DNA of 64,000 nucleotides from an uncultured Paracoccaceae bacterium (GTDB lineage: Bacteria; Pseudomonadota; Alphaproteobacteria; Rhodobacterales; Rhodobacteraceae), in contig CANKVU010000002.1 in assembly GCA_947487205.1 (NCBI GenBank), forward strand, positions 1 through 64,000, written 5' to 3'. Below the pieces are notes generated by a model that saw only the letters and a list, made by a program, of their open reading frames with translations, ran no database searches and was not told the origin of the DNA. Positions within the stretch are counted from its first letter, which is position 1, and every line of letters begins with the position of its first letter. This document shows, in pieces, positions 33,272 through 41,983 of the stretch. The translations under genes were made by a program, and so were the position numbers.

Positions 33272-34357
33272 GTGCGCCCCCCCGACCCGAAACGCGCCGA
33301 CCCGATCCGGCCCGACGCGACACGCCCCGACGCGACACGGCCCGACGCGACATGGGCCGACGCGACACGGGCCGGCCGGCTCTGGCCCGGCCTGCTGGTC
33401 TGCGGGCTGGTCGCGCTGGCCGCGCAGTTCCTGTCGGAGCATTACGGCGCCCCGGCGATGCTGATGGCGCTGCTTCTGGGCCTGGCGCTGCATTTCCTGG
33501 TGGAGGAGGGCGCGCGGGCGCGGCCGGGGGTGGAATTCTCGGCCCGGGTGGTGCTGCGGGTGGGGGTCGCGCTTCTGGGGGCGCGGATCAGCGTCGCCGT
33601 CTTCGCCGAGCTGGGCTGGGGGGTGCTGGCGCTGATGGTGCTGGCGCTGGCGGCGACGCTGGCGGCGGGCTATCTGGGCGCGCGGGCGCTGGGGCGCGGC
33701 TGGCGGCTGGCCATCCTCACCAGCGGGTCGGTGGCGATCTGCGGCGCCTCGGCGGCGATGGCGATCGCGGCGGTGCTGCCGCGCGGCCCGTCCTCGGAGC
33801 GGGACCTGAGCTTCACCGTGTTCGGGGTGACGCTGCTGTCGACGCTGGCGATGGTGGTCTATCCGATCCTCGCCGGGCTCCTGGGGATGGACGCGCGGTC
33901 GACGGGGATCTTCCTCGGCGGGACGATCCACGACGTGGCGCAGGTGGTCGGGGCGGGCTTTTCCGTTTCCGAGCCGGTGGGGGAGACGGCGACGACGGTG
34001 AAGCTGATCCGGGTATCGCTGCTGGCGCCCTTCGTGCTGGGGCTGACGCTGGCGCTCAGGGCGCTGGAGCTGGAGCGCGACCGGGCGGGCGGCCGCGCGC
34101 CGCCGCTGGTGCCGGGCTTCGTGCTGGCCTTCCTGGCGCTGGCGGTGGTCAATTCGCTGGGGCTCCTGCCGGGGATCGTGCAGGAGGCGGCCTGGGCGGT
34201 GTCGCGATGGGCGATGCTGGCCGCGATCGCGGCGGTGGGGATCCGGACCGAGCTGCGCCGCATCGTCGAGATCCCGCCCCAATCCATCGCGCTCCTGGTG
34301 GGCGAGACGCTGTTCCTCGCCGCCGCCGTGCTGGCCGGCGCGGCGCTGCTTGCGTGA
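33272..34357 (+). CDS. YeiH-family putative sulfate exporter
   Basis: The product has 361 residues with about ten membrane segments. Conserved YeiH segments are visible: LRVGVALLGARIS, TSGSVAICGASAAMAIA, GIFLGGTIHDVAQVVGAG and ATTVKLIRVSLLAPFVL. The N-terminus is unusual: from GTG 33272 it reads through about four tandem RPDAT-type pentapeptides before the first helix. The GTG start is supported by the GAGGA before it and by frame continuity; a start after the repeats is possible. It is likely cotranscribed with the upstream dehydrogenase. Confidence 0.88.
   Translation: MRPPDPKRADPIRPDATRPDATRPDATWADATRAGRLWPGLLVCGLVALAAQFLSEHYGAPAMLMALLLGLALHFLVEEGARARPGVEFSARVVLRVGVALLGARISVAVFAELGWGVLALMVLALAATLAAGYLGARALGRGWRLAILTSGSVAICGASAAMAIAAVLPRGPSSERDLSFTVFGVTLLSTLAMVVYPILAGLLGMDARSTGIFLGGTIHDVAQVVGAGFSVSEPVGETATTVKLIRVSLLAPFVLGLTLALRALELERDRAGGRAPPLVPGFVLAFLALAVVNSLGLLPGIVQEAAWAVSRWAMLAAIAAVGIRTELRRIVEIPPQSIALLVGETLFLAAAVLAGAALLA
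33297..33360 (+). repeat. Tandem 15-bp repeats in the YeiH-type gene start
   Basis: Units close to CCCGACGCGACACGG occur four times in a row, the last ones as CCCGACGCGACATGG and GCCGACGCGACACGG. In frame they encode RPDAT, RPDAT, RPDAT and WADAT. The unit is a multiple of three, so copy changes keep the frame. Confidence 0.85.
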
Positions 34358-34521
34358 GGGGCCGGGCGCGGCCCGCCCCGGCGCGGCAATGCGGGTCGCC
34401 CCTCGCCAGGGGGCCGGGGGCGGCGGGCGGAACGGCCGGTGGAGGCGGCCGCCGAGACCCGCTAGGATCGCCGCCGATGCCGGCGACCCCGCCGGCGATC
34501 GGGGGAGCGGGAGGAGACGCG

Positions 34522-35109
34522 ATGCGGATGGTCAGGGCCGTCCTGGTGCCGCTGCAGGCGCTGAACGGCGCGGTGCTGACGCTCGCCCTGTGGCTGGCGG
34601 CGGCGGCGCTGGCGGCGATGGTGGCGGTGGTGGCGGTGCAGGTCTGGTGCCGCTACGTGCTGGGCGACGCGCTGCCCTGGCCCGACGAGGCGGCACGGTT
34701 CCTGATGCTGTGGATGACCGGCCTCGCCGCGCCCTGGGGGCTGCGCCACCGCGGCTTCGTCGCCATCGAGATGCTGCCGGCGGCGCTGCCCGGCCCGGCG
34801 GCGGCGGTCCTGAACCTCGTCTTCCTGGGGCTGGGGATGGGCGTGGTGGCCATGGGCATCACGCTGGGCTGGGCGCATGTCGGGTCGGGATGGCTTTTCG
34901 CCTCGTCCTCGCTCAGCGTGCCGCTCGATCTGGTGGGGGGCACGCCGGTGCGGGTGAAGCTCGCCTGGATGTACATGTCGGTCTGGGTCGGCATGGCGCT
35001 GATGGCCGCGGTGCTGGCAGAGCTGATCCTGCGCGAGATCGTCCGGCTGGCGGGCGGCGGCGACACCCTTGCCCCCCTGGCCGTCGCCGACCTGCCGGAG
35101 GCCGAGTGA
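34522..35109 (+). CDS. TRAP transporter small membrane subunit (DctQ type)
   Basis: The product has 195 residues with four membrane segments. The DctQ pattern is visible: VQVWCRYVLGDALPWPDEAARFLMLWMTGLAAPWGLRHRGFVAIE. It forms the complex with the large subunit. The ribosome binding site GGGAGGAGACGCG is strong. The stop shares a base with the next start (TGATG), so subunits are made together. Confidence 0.92.
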   Translation: MRMVRAVLVPLQALNGAVLTLALWLAAAALAAMVAVVAVQVWCRYVLGDALPWPDEAARFLMLWMTGLAAPWGLRHRGFVAIEMLPAALPGPAAAVLNLVFLGLGMGVVAMGITLGWAHVGSGWLFASSSLSVPLDLVGGTPVRVKLAWMYMSVWVGMALMAAVLAELILREIVRLAGGGDTLAPLAVADLPEAE

Positions 35110-36578
35110 TGCTGATCTGGTTCCTGCCGCTGTTCCTGGTCCTGCTGACGATCGGGCTGCCGGTGTTCTTCGCGCTGCTCTTCGCGCCCGGCGCGCTTCT
35201 GTGGCTGGCCGGGCAGGAGCGCGACCTGGCGCTGCTTTACCGCAACCTCTACAACGGCATGGACAGCTTTCCGCTCATGGCGCTGCCGTTCTTCCTGCTG
35301 GCCGGCGAGGTGATGAACCGCGGCGGCATCACCGAGCGGCTGGTGCAGTTCGCGCAGGCCTTCATGGGGCATCTGCGGGGCGGGCTGGCGCATGTGAACA
35401 TCCTGTCCTCGATGCTGTTCGCGGGGCTGTCGGGGTCGGCGGTGGCCGACACCTCGGCGCTCGGCGCGACGCTGATCCCGGCGATGGAGCGGCAGGGCTA
35501 CACGCGCCGCTTCGCCGCCGCGATCACCGCCGCCTCGTCGGTGATCGGGCCGGTGATCCCGCCCTCGGGGATCATGATCATCTATGCCTACGTGATGGGG
35601 GAATCGGTCGCGGCGCTGTTCATGGCCGGGATCGTGCCGGGCGTGCTGGTGGGCATCGGGCTGATGATCGCGGTGCGCCTGATGGCCGACCGCTACGACC
35701 TGCCGCGCGCCCGCCGGATCGTGGAGCCGGGCGCCGGGATCGGGATCGTGGAATACTGGGTGAGCCTGGTCCTGCTGCGGGCGAACGTGGCCGGGGCGCT
35801 CTACCTGCTGGCCGTGGCGGTGCCGGGGATCGGCGGCGGGCCGGCGCTGTGGCTGGGGCTCCTGCTGCCCGCGCACCTTCTGCTCGTGGCCCTGCGCGGC
35901 CGGGTCGGCCACGATTTCCGCATCGTGTGCAAGAAGGCGGTGGCGCCGCTGCAGACGCCGATCATCATCCTGGGCGGCATCCTGCTGGGCGTCTTCACGC
36001 CCACCGAGGCGGCGGCGAGCGCGGTGCTCTATGCGCTCGTCATCTCCTTCGGGGTGCTGGGGACGATGACGCTGGCCGATCTGGGCGCGGTGCTGAAACG
36101 CGCGGCGGTGGCCTCGGCCACGGTTCTGCTGCTGGTGGGCGCGGCGGTGTCGTTCAAGACGGTGGTGAGCCTCTCCCACGCGCCCGAGATCATGGCCGAC
36201 GCCATCCTGGGGCTGTCCGAGAACCCGCTGGTCCTGCTGGCGCTGATCAACGTGCTGCTGTTCGCGGTGGGGATGTTCCTGGATGCGGGGCCGGCGATCA
36301 TCATCCTGGGGCCGATCCTGGGGCCGGTCTTCACCTCGCTGGGGGTGGACCCGGTGCATTTCGCCATCATCATGAGCGTCAACCTGACCGTGGGGCTGGC
36401 GACGCCGCCGATGGGGCTGGTGCTGTTCGTGGCCTCGCAGGTGTCGGGCGAGCGGGTGGAGACGATCTCGAGGGCGATCCTGCCCTTCCTCGCCGTGGAG
36501 GTGGCGGTGATCGTGCTGATAACCTACGTCCCGGCGCTGTCGCTGACGATCCCGCGTTGGGCGGGGATGATGGATTGA
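35109..36578 (+). CDS. TRAP transporter large membrane subunit (DctM type)
   Basis: The product has 489 residues, about 60 longer than usual DctM. The family core is clear: FPLMALPFFLLAGEVMNRGG, LSGSAVADTSALGATLIPAM, SSVIGPVIPPSGIMIIYAY, GVFTPTEAAASAVLYAL and SVNLTVGLATPPMGLVLFV. An extra hydrophobic pair sits in the middle (around residues 220-265, LLRANVAGALYLLAVAVPG and LLLPAHLLLVAL), where normal members have a short loop. It drives Na+- or H+-coupled uptake of an organic acid or sugar. Confidence 0.93.
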   Translation: MLIWFLPLFLVLLTIGLPVFFALLFAPGALLWLAGQERDLALLYRNLYNGMDSFPLMALPFFLLAGEVMNRGGITERLVQFAQAFMGHLRGGLAHVNILSSMLFAGLSGSAVADTSALGATLIPAMERQGYTRRFAAAITAASSVIGPVIPPSGIMIIYAYVMGESVAALFMAGIVPGVLVGIGLMIAVRLMADRYDLPRARRIVEPGAGIGIVEYWVSLVLLRANVAGALYLLAVAVPGIGGGPALWLGLLLPAHLLLVALRGRVGHDFRIVCKKAVAPLQTPIIILGGILLGVFTPTEAAASAVLYALVISFGVLGTMTLADLGAVLKRAAVASATVLLLVGAAVSFKTVVSLSHAPEIMADAILGLSENPLVLLALINVLLFAVGMFLDAGPAIIILGPILGPVFTSLGVDPVHFAIIMSVNLTVGLATPPMGLVLFVASQVSGERVETISRAILPFLAVEVAVIVLITYVPALSLTIPRWAGMMD

Positions 36579-36601
36579 GACGCCTTGCAGGGAGGACGGA
36601 C

Positions 36602-37657
36602 ATGCTGAAACAGGCGATCACCGGGGCGGCGCTGGCGCTGGCCCTGGCCGCGGGGGCGGCGGCGGCGCAGGAATACACGCTGCGCGCCACCGCCAATTCC
36701 AACGATGCCGACGAGGATTACGACGGGCTCGTGGTGTTCAAGGACCATGTCGAGAAGGCCTCGAACGGGGCGATCGAGGTGGAGCTGTTCATCGGCACCC
36801 AGCTGTGCTCGAACGGCACCGAATGCCTGCAGGGCGTGGCGGACGGCTCGATCGACATCTTCGTGACGACGAGCGGCGGGGCGGCGGGGATCTTTCCGTA
36901 TGTCCAGGTCTTCGACCTGCCGTATCTGATGCGCTCGGACCGGGTGGCCGAGGCGGTGCTGACCGACGACAGCTTCACCCGGATGCTGCGCGACCGGGCG
37001 CTCGAGGATTCGGGCGGCGCGATCCGGATCATGACCATCGGCAATACCGGCGGCTGGCGCAACTTCGCCAACACCCGGAAGCGGATCGCCGGCCCCGGCG
37101 ACCTGGAGGGGATGAAGATCCGCACCGTGGTGGCCGACCTGCCGCAGCAGCTGGTGGAGACGCTCGGCGCCTCGCCGACGCCGATCCCCTGGCCCGAGCT
37201 CTTCACCTCGTTGCAGACCGGGGTGGTGGACGGGACCAAGAACGGCGTCACCGACATCATGGGGATGAAGTTCACCGATGCGGGGCTGACCCATCTCACC
37301 CTCGACGGGCATGCCTACATGGCGGCGATCTGGGTGATGAACAATTCCCGGTTCCAATCCCTGCCCGAGGAGCTGAAACGGGTCGTGCTGAACGGGTTCC
37401 ACGACCTGCAGCAGGCGACCTTCGCCTCGCCGAAGCGCAAGCAGATCGACGCCTACGCGGCCTTCGAGGCGGCGGGCGGCGAGATCTACGCGCCCACCCC
37501 CGAGGAGATGGCGGCGTTCCGGGAGGCGGTCGATCCGGTCTACGACTGGTTCGCGCAGAACGTCGACGGCGGCGCGGAGGTGCTGGGGGCCCTGCGCGAC
37601 AGCGTCGCGACCGCCGAGGAGGGGATCGACGCCCGGCTCGCCGCCGAGATGGAGTGA
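36602..37657 (+). CDS. TRAP transporter substrate-binding protein (DctP type)
   Basis: The product has 351 residues with a signal peptide (LKQAITGAALALALAAGAAAAQ). The DctP fold markers include DHVEKASNGAIEVELF, QLCSNGTECLQGVADGSIDI, GMKIRTVVADLPQQLVETLGASPTPIPW and SLQTGVVDGTKNGVTDI. The Arg in MKIRT normally binds the substrate carboxylate, so the ligand is probably an acid. The gene order Q-M-P is less common than P-Q-M. A hairpin follows the stop. Confidence 0.93.
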   Translation: MLKQAITGAALALALAAGAAAAQEYTLRATANSNDADEDYDGLVVFKDHVEKASNGAIEVELFIGTQLCSNGTECLQGVADGSIDIFVTTSGGAAGIFPYVQVFDLPYLMRSDRVAEAVLTDDSFTRMLRDRALEDSGGAIRIMTIGNTGGWRNFANTRKRIAGPGDLEGMKIRTVVADLPQQLVETLGASPTPIPWPELFTSLQTGVVDGTKNGVTDIMGMKFTDAGLTHLTLDGHAYMAAIWVMNNSRFQSLPEELKRVVLNGFHDLQQATFASPKRKQIDAYAAFEAAGGEIYAPTPEEMAAFREAVDPVYDWFAQNVDGGAEVLGALRDSVATAEEGIDARLAAEME

Positions 37658-37682
37658 GGCGCGCGCGACGGCGGGCGGGGGG

Positions 37683-37703
37683 CGATTTTTCGTCGAAAAA
37701 TCG
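37683..37703. terminator. Bidirectional hairpin between dctP-type and SDR genes
   Basis: CGATTTTTC and GAAAAATCG are perfect 9-base arms around GTC. The T-run and A-run allow termination from either side, and it lies between convergent genes (stops at 37657 and 37718). Confidence 0.75.
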
Positions 37704-37717
37704 GCGTCGCGGCGGGC

Positions 37718-38491
37718 TCAGTTCTGGGTCAGGCCGGCGTCGCAGACGAAGCTGGCCCCGGTGCAGCCCGCGGCCTCCTCGGAGGCCAGGAACAGCGCCA
37801 TGCGGGCGATGTGCTCGGGGCGCAGGCGGTGCTTGAGCGCCTGCAGGTCGAGGAATTCGCGCTCCTTCTCGGGCGAGAGCCAGAGCTTCTGCTGCCGCTC
37901 GGTCAGGATCGCGCCCGGCACCAGGCAATTGACGCGGATGCCGTCCGGGCCCAGTTCCCGCGCCAGCGTCCGCGTCAGGCCGTGGATCGCGGCCTTGGCG
38001 GTGGTGTAGCCGACCATGCCGGGGCGGCCCCGCATCCACGACACCGATCCCAGCATCACCACCGCGCCGCCGCCGCGCCGCGCCATGCCGGCCGCGGCCG
38101 CCTGGGTGGCGAAGAAGTGGTGGTCGAGGTTCAGCGCCAGCATCCGCCGCCAATCCGCGGGCTCCACCGCCTCCATGTCCTGGCGCTCGTCGCGGGCGGC
38201 GTTGTTGACCAGGATGTCGAGGCCCGCCGCCCCCCCGGCCCCCTCGTCCCCTTCCGCGCCTTCGGCCCAGGACACGGCGGCGCGCAGCGCCTCGATGTCG
38301 GTCAGGTCGCATTCGCGGAACCGCGCGCCGGTCGCGGCTGCGAGTGCCGCGCCCTCGGCGGCGGCGATGTCGAGGAAGCGGACCCGCGCGCCCTGGTCGG
38401 CGAAGGCGCGCACGATCGCCGCGCCGATGCCGGTGGCGCCGCCGGTGACGAGGACGGACCGGCCGTCGAGGGAGGGGTAGCGGGCGGTCAT
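37718..38491 (-). CDS. Short-chain dehydrogenase/reductase, probable sugar dehydrogenase
   Basis: The product has 257 residues. SDR motifs are complete: TGGATGIG (NAD(P) binding), NNAARDE, catalytic Ser in LGSVSW, and YTTAK. DLTDIEAL and the C-terminal ASFVCDAGLTQN are typical of sugar-alcohol or hexose/pentose dehydrogenases in sugar-acid pathways. It faces the TRAP operon and is divergent from the AGE-family isomerase, so the three probably share a carbohydrate-acid pathway. Confidence 0.9.
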   Translation of the reverse strand: MTARYPSLDGRSVLVTGGATGIGAAIVRAFADQGARVRFLDIAAAEGAALAAATGARFRECDLTDIEALRAAVSWAEGAEGDEGAGGAAGLDILVNNAARDERQDMEAVEPADWRRMLALNLDHHFFATQAAAAGMARRGGGAVVMLGSVSWMRGRPGMVGYTTAKAAIHGLTRTLARELGPDGIRVNCLVPGAILTERQQKLWLSPEKEREFLDLQALKHRLRPEHIARMALFLASEEAAGCTGASFVCDAGLTQN

Positions 38492-38715
38492 GGTCGGGTC
38501 TCCGGCGCAAGGGGGGCCGGGCGCCGCACGCGCGCCGCCCGGAAGCGGCACCGGGGCGGCCCGGCCCGGGCGATCGCCCCGGCCGGGCCGCCGCACCGGA
38601 TCGAAACCGGCGTAGCACCGCGCCGGGCCCGCGGCAATCGCGGAGCGCGGCGGCTTGCCTTCGCCCCGCCGGCCCTGCCATCTGGTGCCGGCACCCGGCG
38701 AGGACAGGAGAGGCC

Positions 38716-39960
38716 ATGACCGAGCGACCCGACATTCCCGGCGATCCCCGCGCGCCCGGCCGCTGGCTGGACGATCCGGCCCACCGCGCCTGGCTCGCCG
38801 CCGACGCGCGCGCGCAGCTCGCCGCCTTTCGCGCCTGCGTCGGGCCGAAGGGGGAGATCCGGCCGCTCGACCGGAACGGGAGGCCGCGGGCGGACGCGCC
38901 CCAGGAGCTGCACGCGGTGACGCGGCTGGTCCATTCCTACGCGCTGGGGCAGGCGGCGGGCCATGCGGGCGGCGACGTGGTGGAGGCGGGCCTGGCGGCG
39001 CTGGCGCGCGACCATCACGACGCGCGCCACGGCGGCTGGGTGTGGTCGGTCGCGGACGGCGCGGTGGCGGACGGCACGAAGCTCGCCTATGGCCACGTCT
39101 TCGTGCTGCTGGCGGGGGCGAGCGCGCACCTGGCCGGGCACGGCGCGGGCCGCGCGCTGCTCGACCGCGCGGCGGAGGTGATCGAGGCGCGGTTCTGGGA
39201 CGAGGAGGCGGGCCTCCTGCGGGACGAGTTCGCGCGCGACTGGACGCCGTTCTCGACCTATCGGGGGATGAACGCCAACATGCACGGGGTGGAGGCGATG
39301 CTGACCGCCCACGAGGCGACGGGCGAGGCGGTGTGGCTGGACCGCGCCGGGCGCATCCTCGACTTCTTCGCCGGGCGGATCGCGCCCGGTCACGCGTGGC
39401 GCCTGCCCGAGCATTACGACGCGGCGTGGCGCGTCGATCCCGATTACGCCGGCAACCCGATGTTCCGCCCCGCCGGCACGACGCCCGGCCATTCGCTGGA
39501 ACTGGGCCGGCTGATCCTGCAGCACTGGGACCTGTCGGGCCGCCCCGGGGACGCCCCGCCGCCCGCCGCGCGGGCGCTGGTGGAGCGGGCCTTCGCCGAT
39601 GCGTGGCTCGGCAATGGCGGCTTCGCCTATACCCTGTCCCATGGCGGGCAGGTCGACGTGGCCGACCGCTACTGGTGGCCCGTGACCGAGGCCATCGGCG
39701 TGATGGCGGCGTTCCTGAAGCTCGACCACCGGGCCGAGGACGAGGCGTGGTATCGCAGGCTGTGGGCCTTCGCGGCGCGGCATTTCGTCGATCCGGCGGG
39801 CGGCTGGCACCCCGAGATCGACGCGGCGGGCGACCCGGCGGAGACGCAGTTCACGGGCAAGCCCGACATCTATCACGCCCTGCAGGCCGACCTTCTGCCG
39901 CTGGCGCCGGGCCTGTCGCGGGCGGCGCGGGGGCTGGCGGCGGCCGCGCCCCTGGCCTGA
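38716..39960 (+). CDS. N-acylglucosamine 2-epimerase (AGE) family sugar isomerase
   Basis: The product has 414 residues with the (alpha/alpha)6-barrel pattern. Signature stretches: RLVHSYALGQAAG, YGHVFVLLAGASA, NANMHGVEAMLTA, GTTPGHSLELGRLIL (catalytic His), WWPVTEAIGVMAAF and GKPDIYHALQADLL (second catalytic His). Family members interconvert aldoses and ketoses (mannose isomerase, YihS) or epimerise sugars. The neighbouring SDR and TRAP transporter suggest catabolism of an imported sugar or sugar acid. The exact sugar cannot be read off. Confidence 0.9.
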   Translation: MTERPDIPGDPRAPGRWLDDPAHRAWLAADARAQLAAFRACVGPKGEIRPLDRNGRPRADAPQELHAVTRLVHSYALGQAAGHAGGDVVEAGLAALARDHHDARHGGWVWSVADGAVADGTKLAYGHVFVLLAGASAHLAGHGAGRALLDRAAEVIEARFWDEEAGLLRDEFARDWTPFSTYRGMNANMHGVEAMLTAHEATGEAVWLDRAGRILDFFAGRIAPGHAWRLPEHYDAAWRVDPDYAGNPMFRPAGTTPGHSLELGRLILQHWDLSGRPGDAPPPAARALVERAFADAWLGNGGFAYTLSHGGQVDVADRYWWPVTEAIGVMAAFLKLDHRAEDEAWYRRLWAFAARHFVDPAGGWHPEIDAAGDPAETQFTGKPDIYHALQADLLPLAPGLSRAARGLAAAAPLA

Positions 39961-39969
39961 GGCGGCGCG

Positions 39970-41940
39970 CTACCCGCGCGAGCGGCGCAGGATCAGGACG
40001 AGGAAATAGGCGCCGCCGAGGAGCGAGGCGATGGTGCCCGCGGGAAGCTGCATCGGATAGAGGGCCACGCGGCCCAGCCAGTCGGAGACCAGCATCAGCC
40101 CGGCGCCCACGGCGAGCGACAGGCCGATCTGCTCGCCCGCGCGGCGCGCGCCCAGCATCGCGGCGACATGCGGCGACAGCAGCCCGACGAAGCCCACCGG
40201 CCCCATCGCCGCCGTCACCGCCGCCGCGAGCGCCGCGGCGAGCGCCATCAGGGCGGTGCGGACCGGGCCCACCGGCAGGCCGCGGGCGAGCGCCACCGCG
40301 TCGCCGGCCGCGACCAGCGTCAGCCAGCGGCGGAGCAGCGCCAGCGCGAGGGCGGCCAGGGCGACGGCGGCGGCGAGCGCCAGCGCCGCCGTCGGGGTGG
40401 CCCGGTAGGTGGAGCCGCCCATCCACGACAGGATCGCGAAACTGTCCTGCGACCCGGTGGCGAGCGCGACCTTGACCAGCGCGTCGAGCAGTGCGGCGAG
40501 CGAGATCCCGATCAGCGCCACCGTGGCGGGGGCCTGGCCGTGGCGCCGCGACAGGACGAGGAGCAGCACCAGCACCCCCATCGCGCCGCCGATCGCCGCG
40601 AGGCTGCCGACCTCGAAGATCGAGGCGCCCGTGAGCATCGCGGTGCCCACCAGCGCGAAGGTCGCGCCGGAGGACATGCCGAGGATGTCCGGGGAGGCGA
40701 GCGGGTTGCGGATCAGCCGTTGCAGGATCAGCCCCGACAGCGCCATCCCCGCCCCAGCCGCCGCCGCCACGACGAGCCGCGGCCAGCGCAGCGACCAGAT
40801 CAGCGCGTCGGGCCGGGCGAGCCGCCAGCCCGCCTCGGTCGGGGCGAGCGCCACGGCGACGATCGCCGCCGCGACGAGGCCGGCGGCCAGAAGCGCGAGC
40901 GTCGCGCGGGCGGGCCGCGCGGGCCCCGCGGGCAGCTCGTAGCGGGCGTGATCGGCGGCCGAGAGCCGCGCCCGCATCAGCACGATGAGCGCCGGGGCGC
41001 CCAGGAGCGCCGCCGCCGCGCCGGTGGGCACCAGGTCGCGGGCGACGCTGTTCAGCCCCACCGCCGCGGTGTCGGCCAGCAGGAGCAGGACCGCGCCCGC
41101 CGCCGCCGAGGCGGCGAGCTCGGCCACGGGCCGGCGGGCGCCGAGGCGGCGGGCCATGTTGGGGGCGATGAGGCCGACGAAGCCGATGAGCCCCGCCGCC
41201 GTCACCGCGACCGAGGTCAGGAACAGGCCGGTCGCCATCGCCACCGCGAGGCCGCCGGCGAGCGCGAGGCCGCGCCCCTCGGCCGCGGCGGTGCCGAGCC
41301 GCAGCAGCGACAGGACCCGCCCCAGGCAGAGCGCCACCGCGATCCCGGCGGCGAGGCGCGGCCAGACCCAGGTGACCCAGGTCCAGCCGTTCTGGCCCAG
41401 ATCGCCCGCCCCCCAGACGAAGAGATGCGCGAAATACGGGCTTTCGAGAAGCACGACCGCCCCCGCCACCGCCCCGAAGACGAGGTTCACCGCCATCCCC
41501 GCCAGCACCGCCTGGAGGCCCGAGAGCCCCCTGAGCCCGGTGATCGCGACCACCAGGCCGAAGGCCGCCGTGGCCCCCCCCATCGCCACCCAGGCGCCGT
41601 GGGCGGCGGCGATCGCGGGGGCCGCGAGGGTCACGATCACGGTGGCGAGCCAGGCGCCCGAGGCCGCGCCGAGCGTCAGCGGCGAGGCGAGGCGGTTCTG
41701 CGTCACCTGCTGCATCAGGCTGCCGGCCAGTCCGAGCGCCGCGCCCACGAGGAGCGCCATGGCGATGCGGGGCAGGGTGGATTGCTGGAAGCGGATCTCG
41801 GCGAAGGCGTCGGCGGGGGCGCCGAAGGCGAGCGACAGCATCCGCCCCAGCCCCAGATCCGCGCCGATCAGCAGGTGCGCGGCCAGGACCAGCGGTACCG
41901 ACAGCGCCAGCGGCGCCAGCGTCCGGCGCGGATCGGTCAT
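39970..41940 (-). CDS. Iron-siderophore ABC transporter permease, fused double FecCD (FhuB type)
   Basis: The product has 656 residues: two FecCD-type permease halves in one chain, each with about ten helices. Family segments appear twice, e.g. SLMQQVTQNRLASPLTLGAASGA and LILQRLIRNPLASPDILGMSSGA, and VGLIAPNMARRLGARR versus VGLLSPHVAAMLGARR. FhuB of hydroxamate siderophore uptake has this double form, so one chain forms the whole channel. It is last in the receptor-ATPase-binding-protein operon; the upstream gene begins 44 bases away. Confidence 0.93.
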   Translation of the reverse strand: MTDPRRTLAPLALSVPLVLAAHLLIGADLGLGRMLSLAFGAPADAFAEIRFQQSTLPRIAMALLVGAALGLAGSLMQQVTQNRLASPLTLGAASGAWLATVIVTLAAPAIAAAHGAWVAMGGATAAFGLVVAITGLRGLSGLQAVLAGMAVNLVFGAVAGAVVLLESPYFAHLFVWGAGDLGQNGWTWVTWVWPRLAAGIAVALCLGRVLSLLRLGTAAAEGRGLALAGGLAVAMATGLFLTSVAVTAAGLIGFVGLIAPNMARRLGARRPVAELAASAAAGAVLLLLADTAAVGLNSVARDLVPTGAAAALLGAPALIVLMRARLSAADHARYELPAGPARPARATLALLAAGLVAAAIVAVALAPTEAGWRLARPDALIWSLRWPRLVVAAAAGAGMALSGLILQRLIRNPLASPDILGMSSGATFALVGTAMLTGASIFEVGSLAAIGGAMGVLVLLLVLSRRHGQAPATVALIGISLAALLDALVKVALATGSQDSFAILSWMGGSTYRATPTAALALAAAVALAALALALLRRWLTLVAAGDAVALARGLPVGPVRTALMALAAALAAAVTAAMGPVGFVGLLSPHVAAMLGARRAGEQIGLSLAVGAGLMLVSDWLGRVALYPMQLPAGTIASLLGGAYFLVLILRRSRG

Positions 41941-41983
41941 GGCGCGGCGGCGCGGCCGGGTCGGGCCGGGGGCGCGGCGGGGA

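Noticed and set aside
33297-33360. Short tandem repeats as a CRISPR-like array
   Set aside because: Units are 15 bases with no spacers and are in frame within a membrane protein gene.
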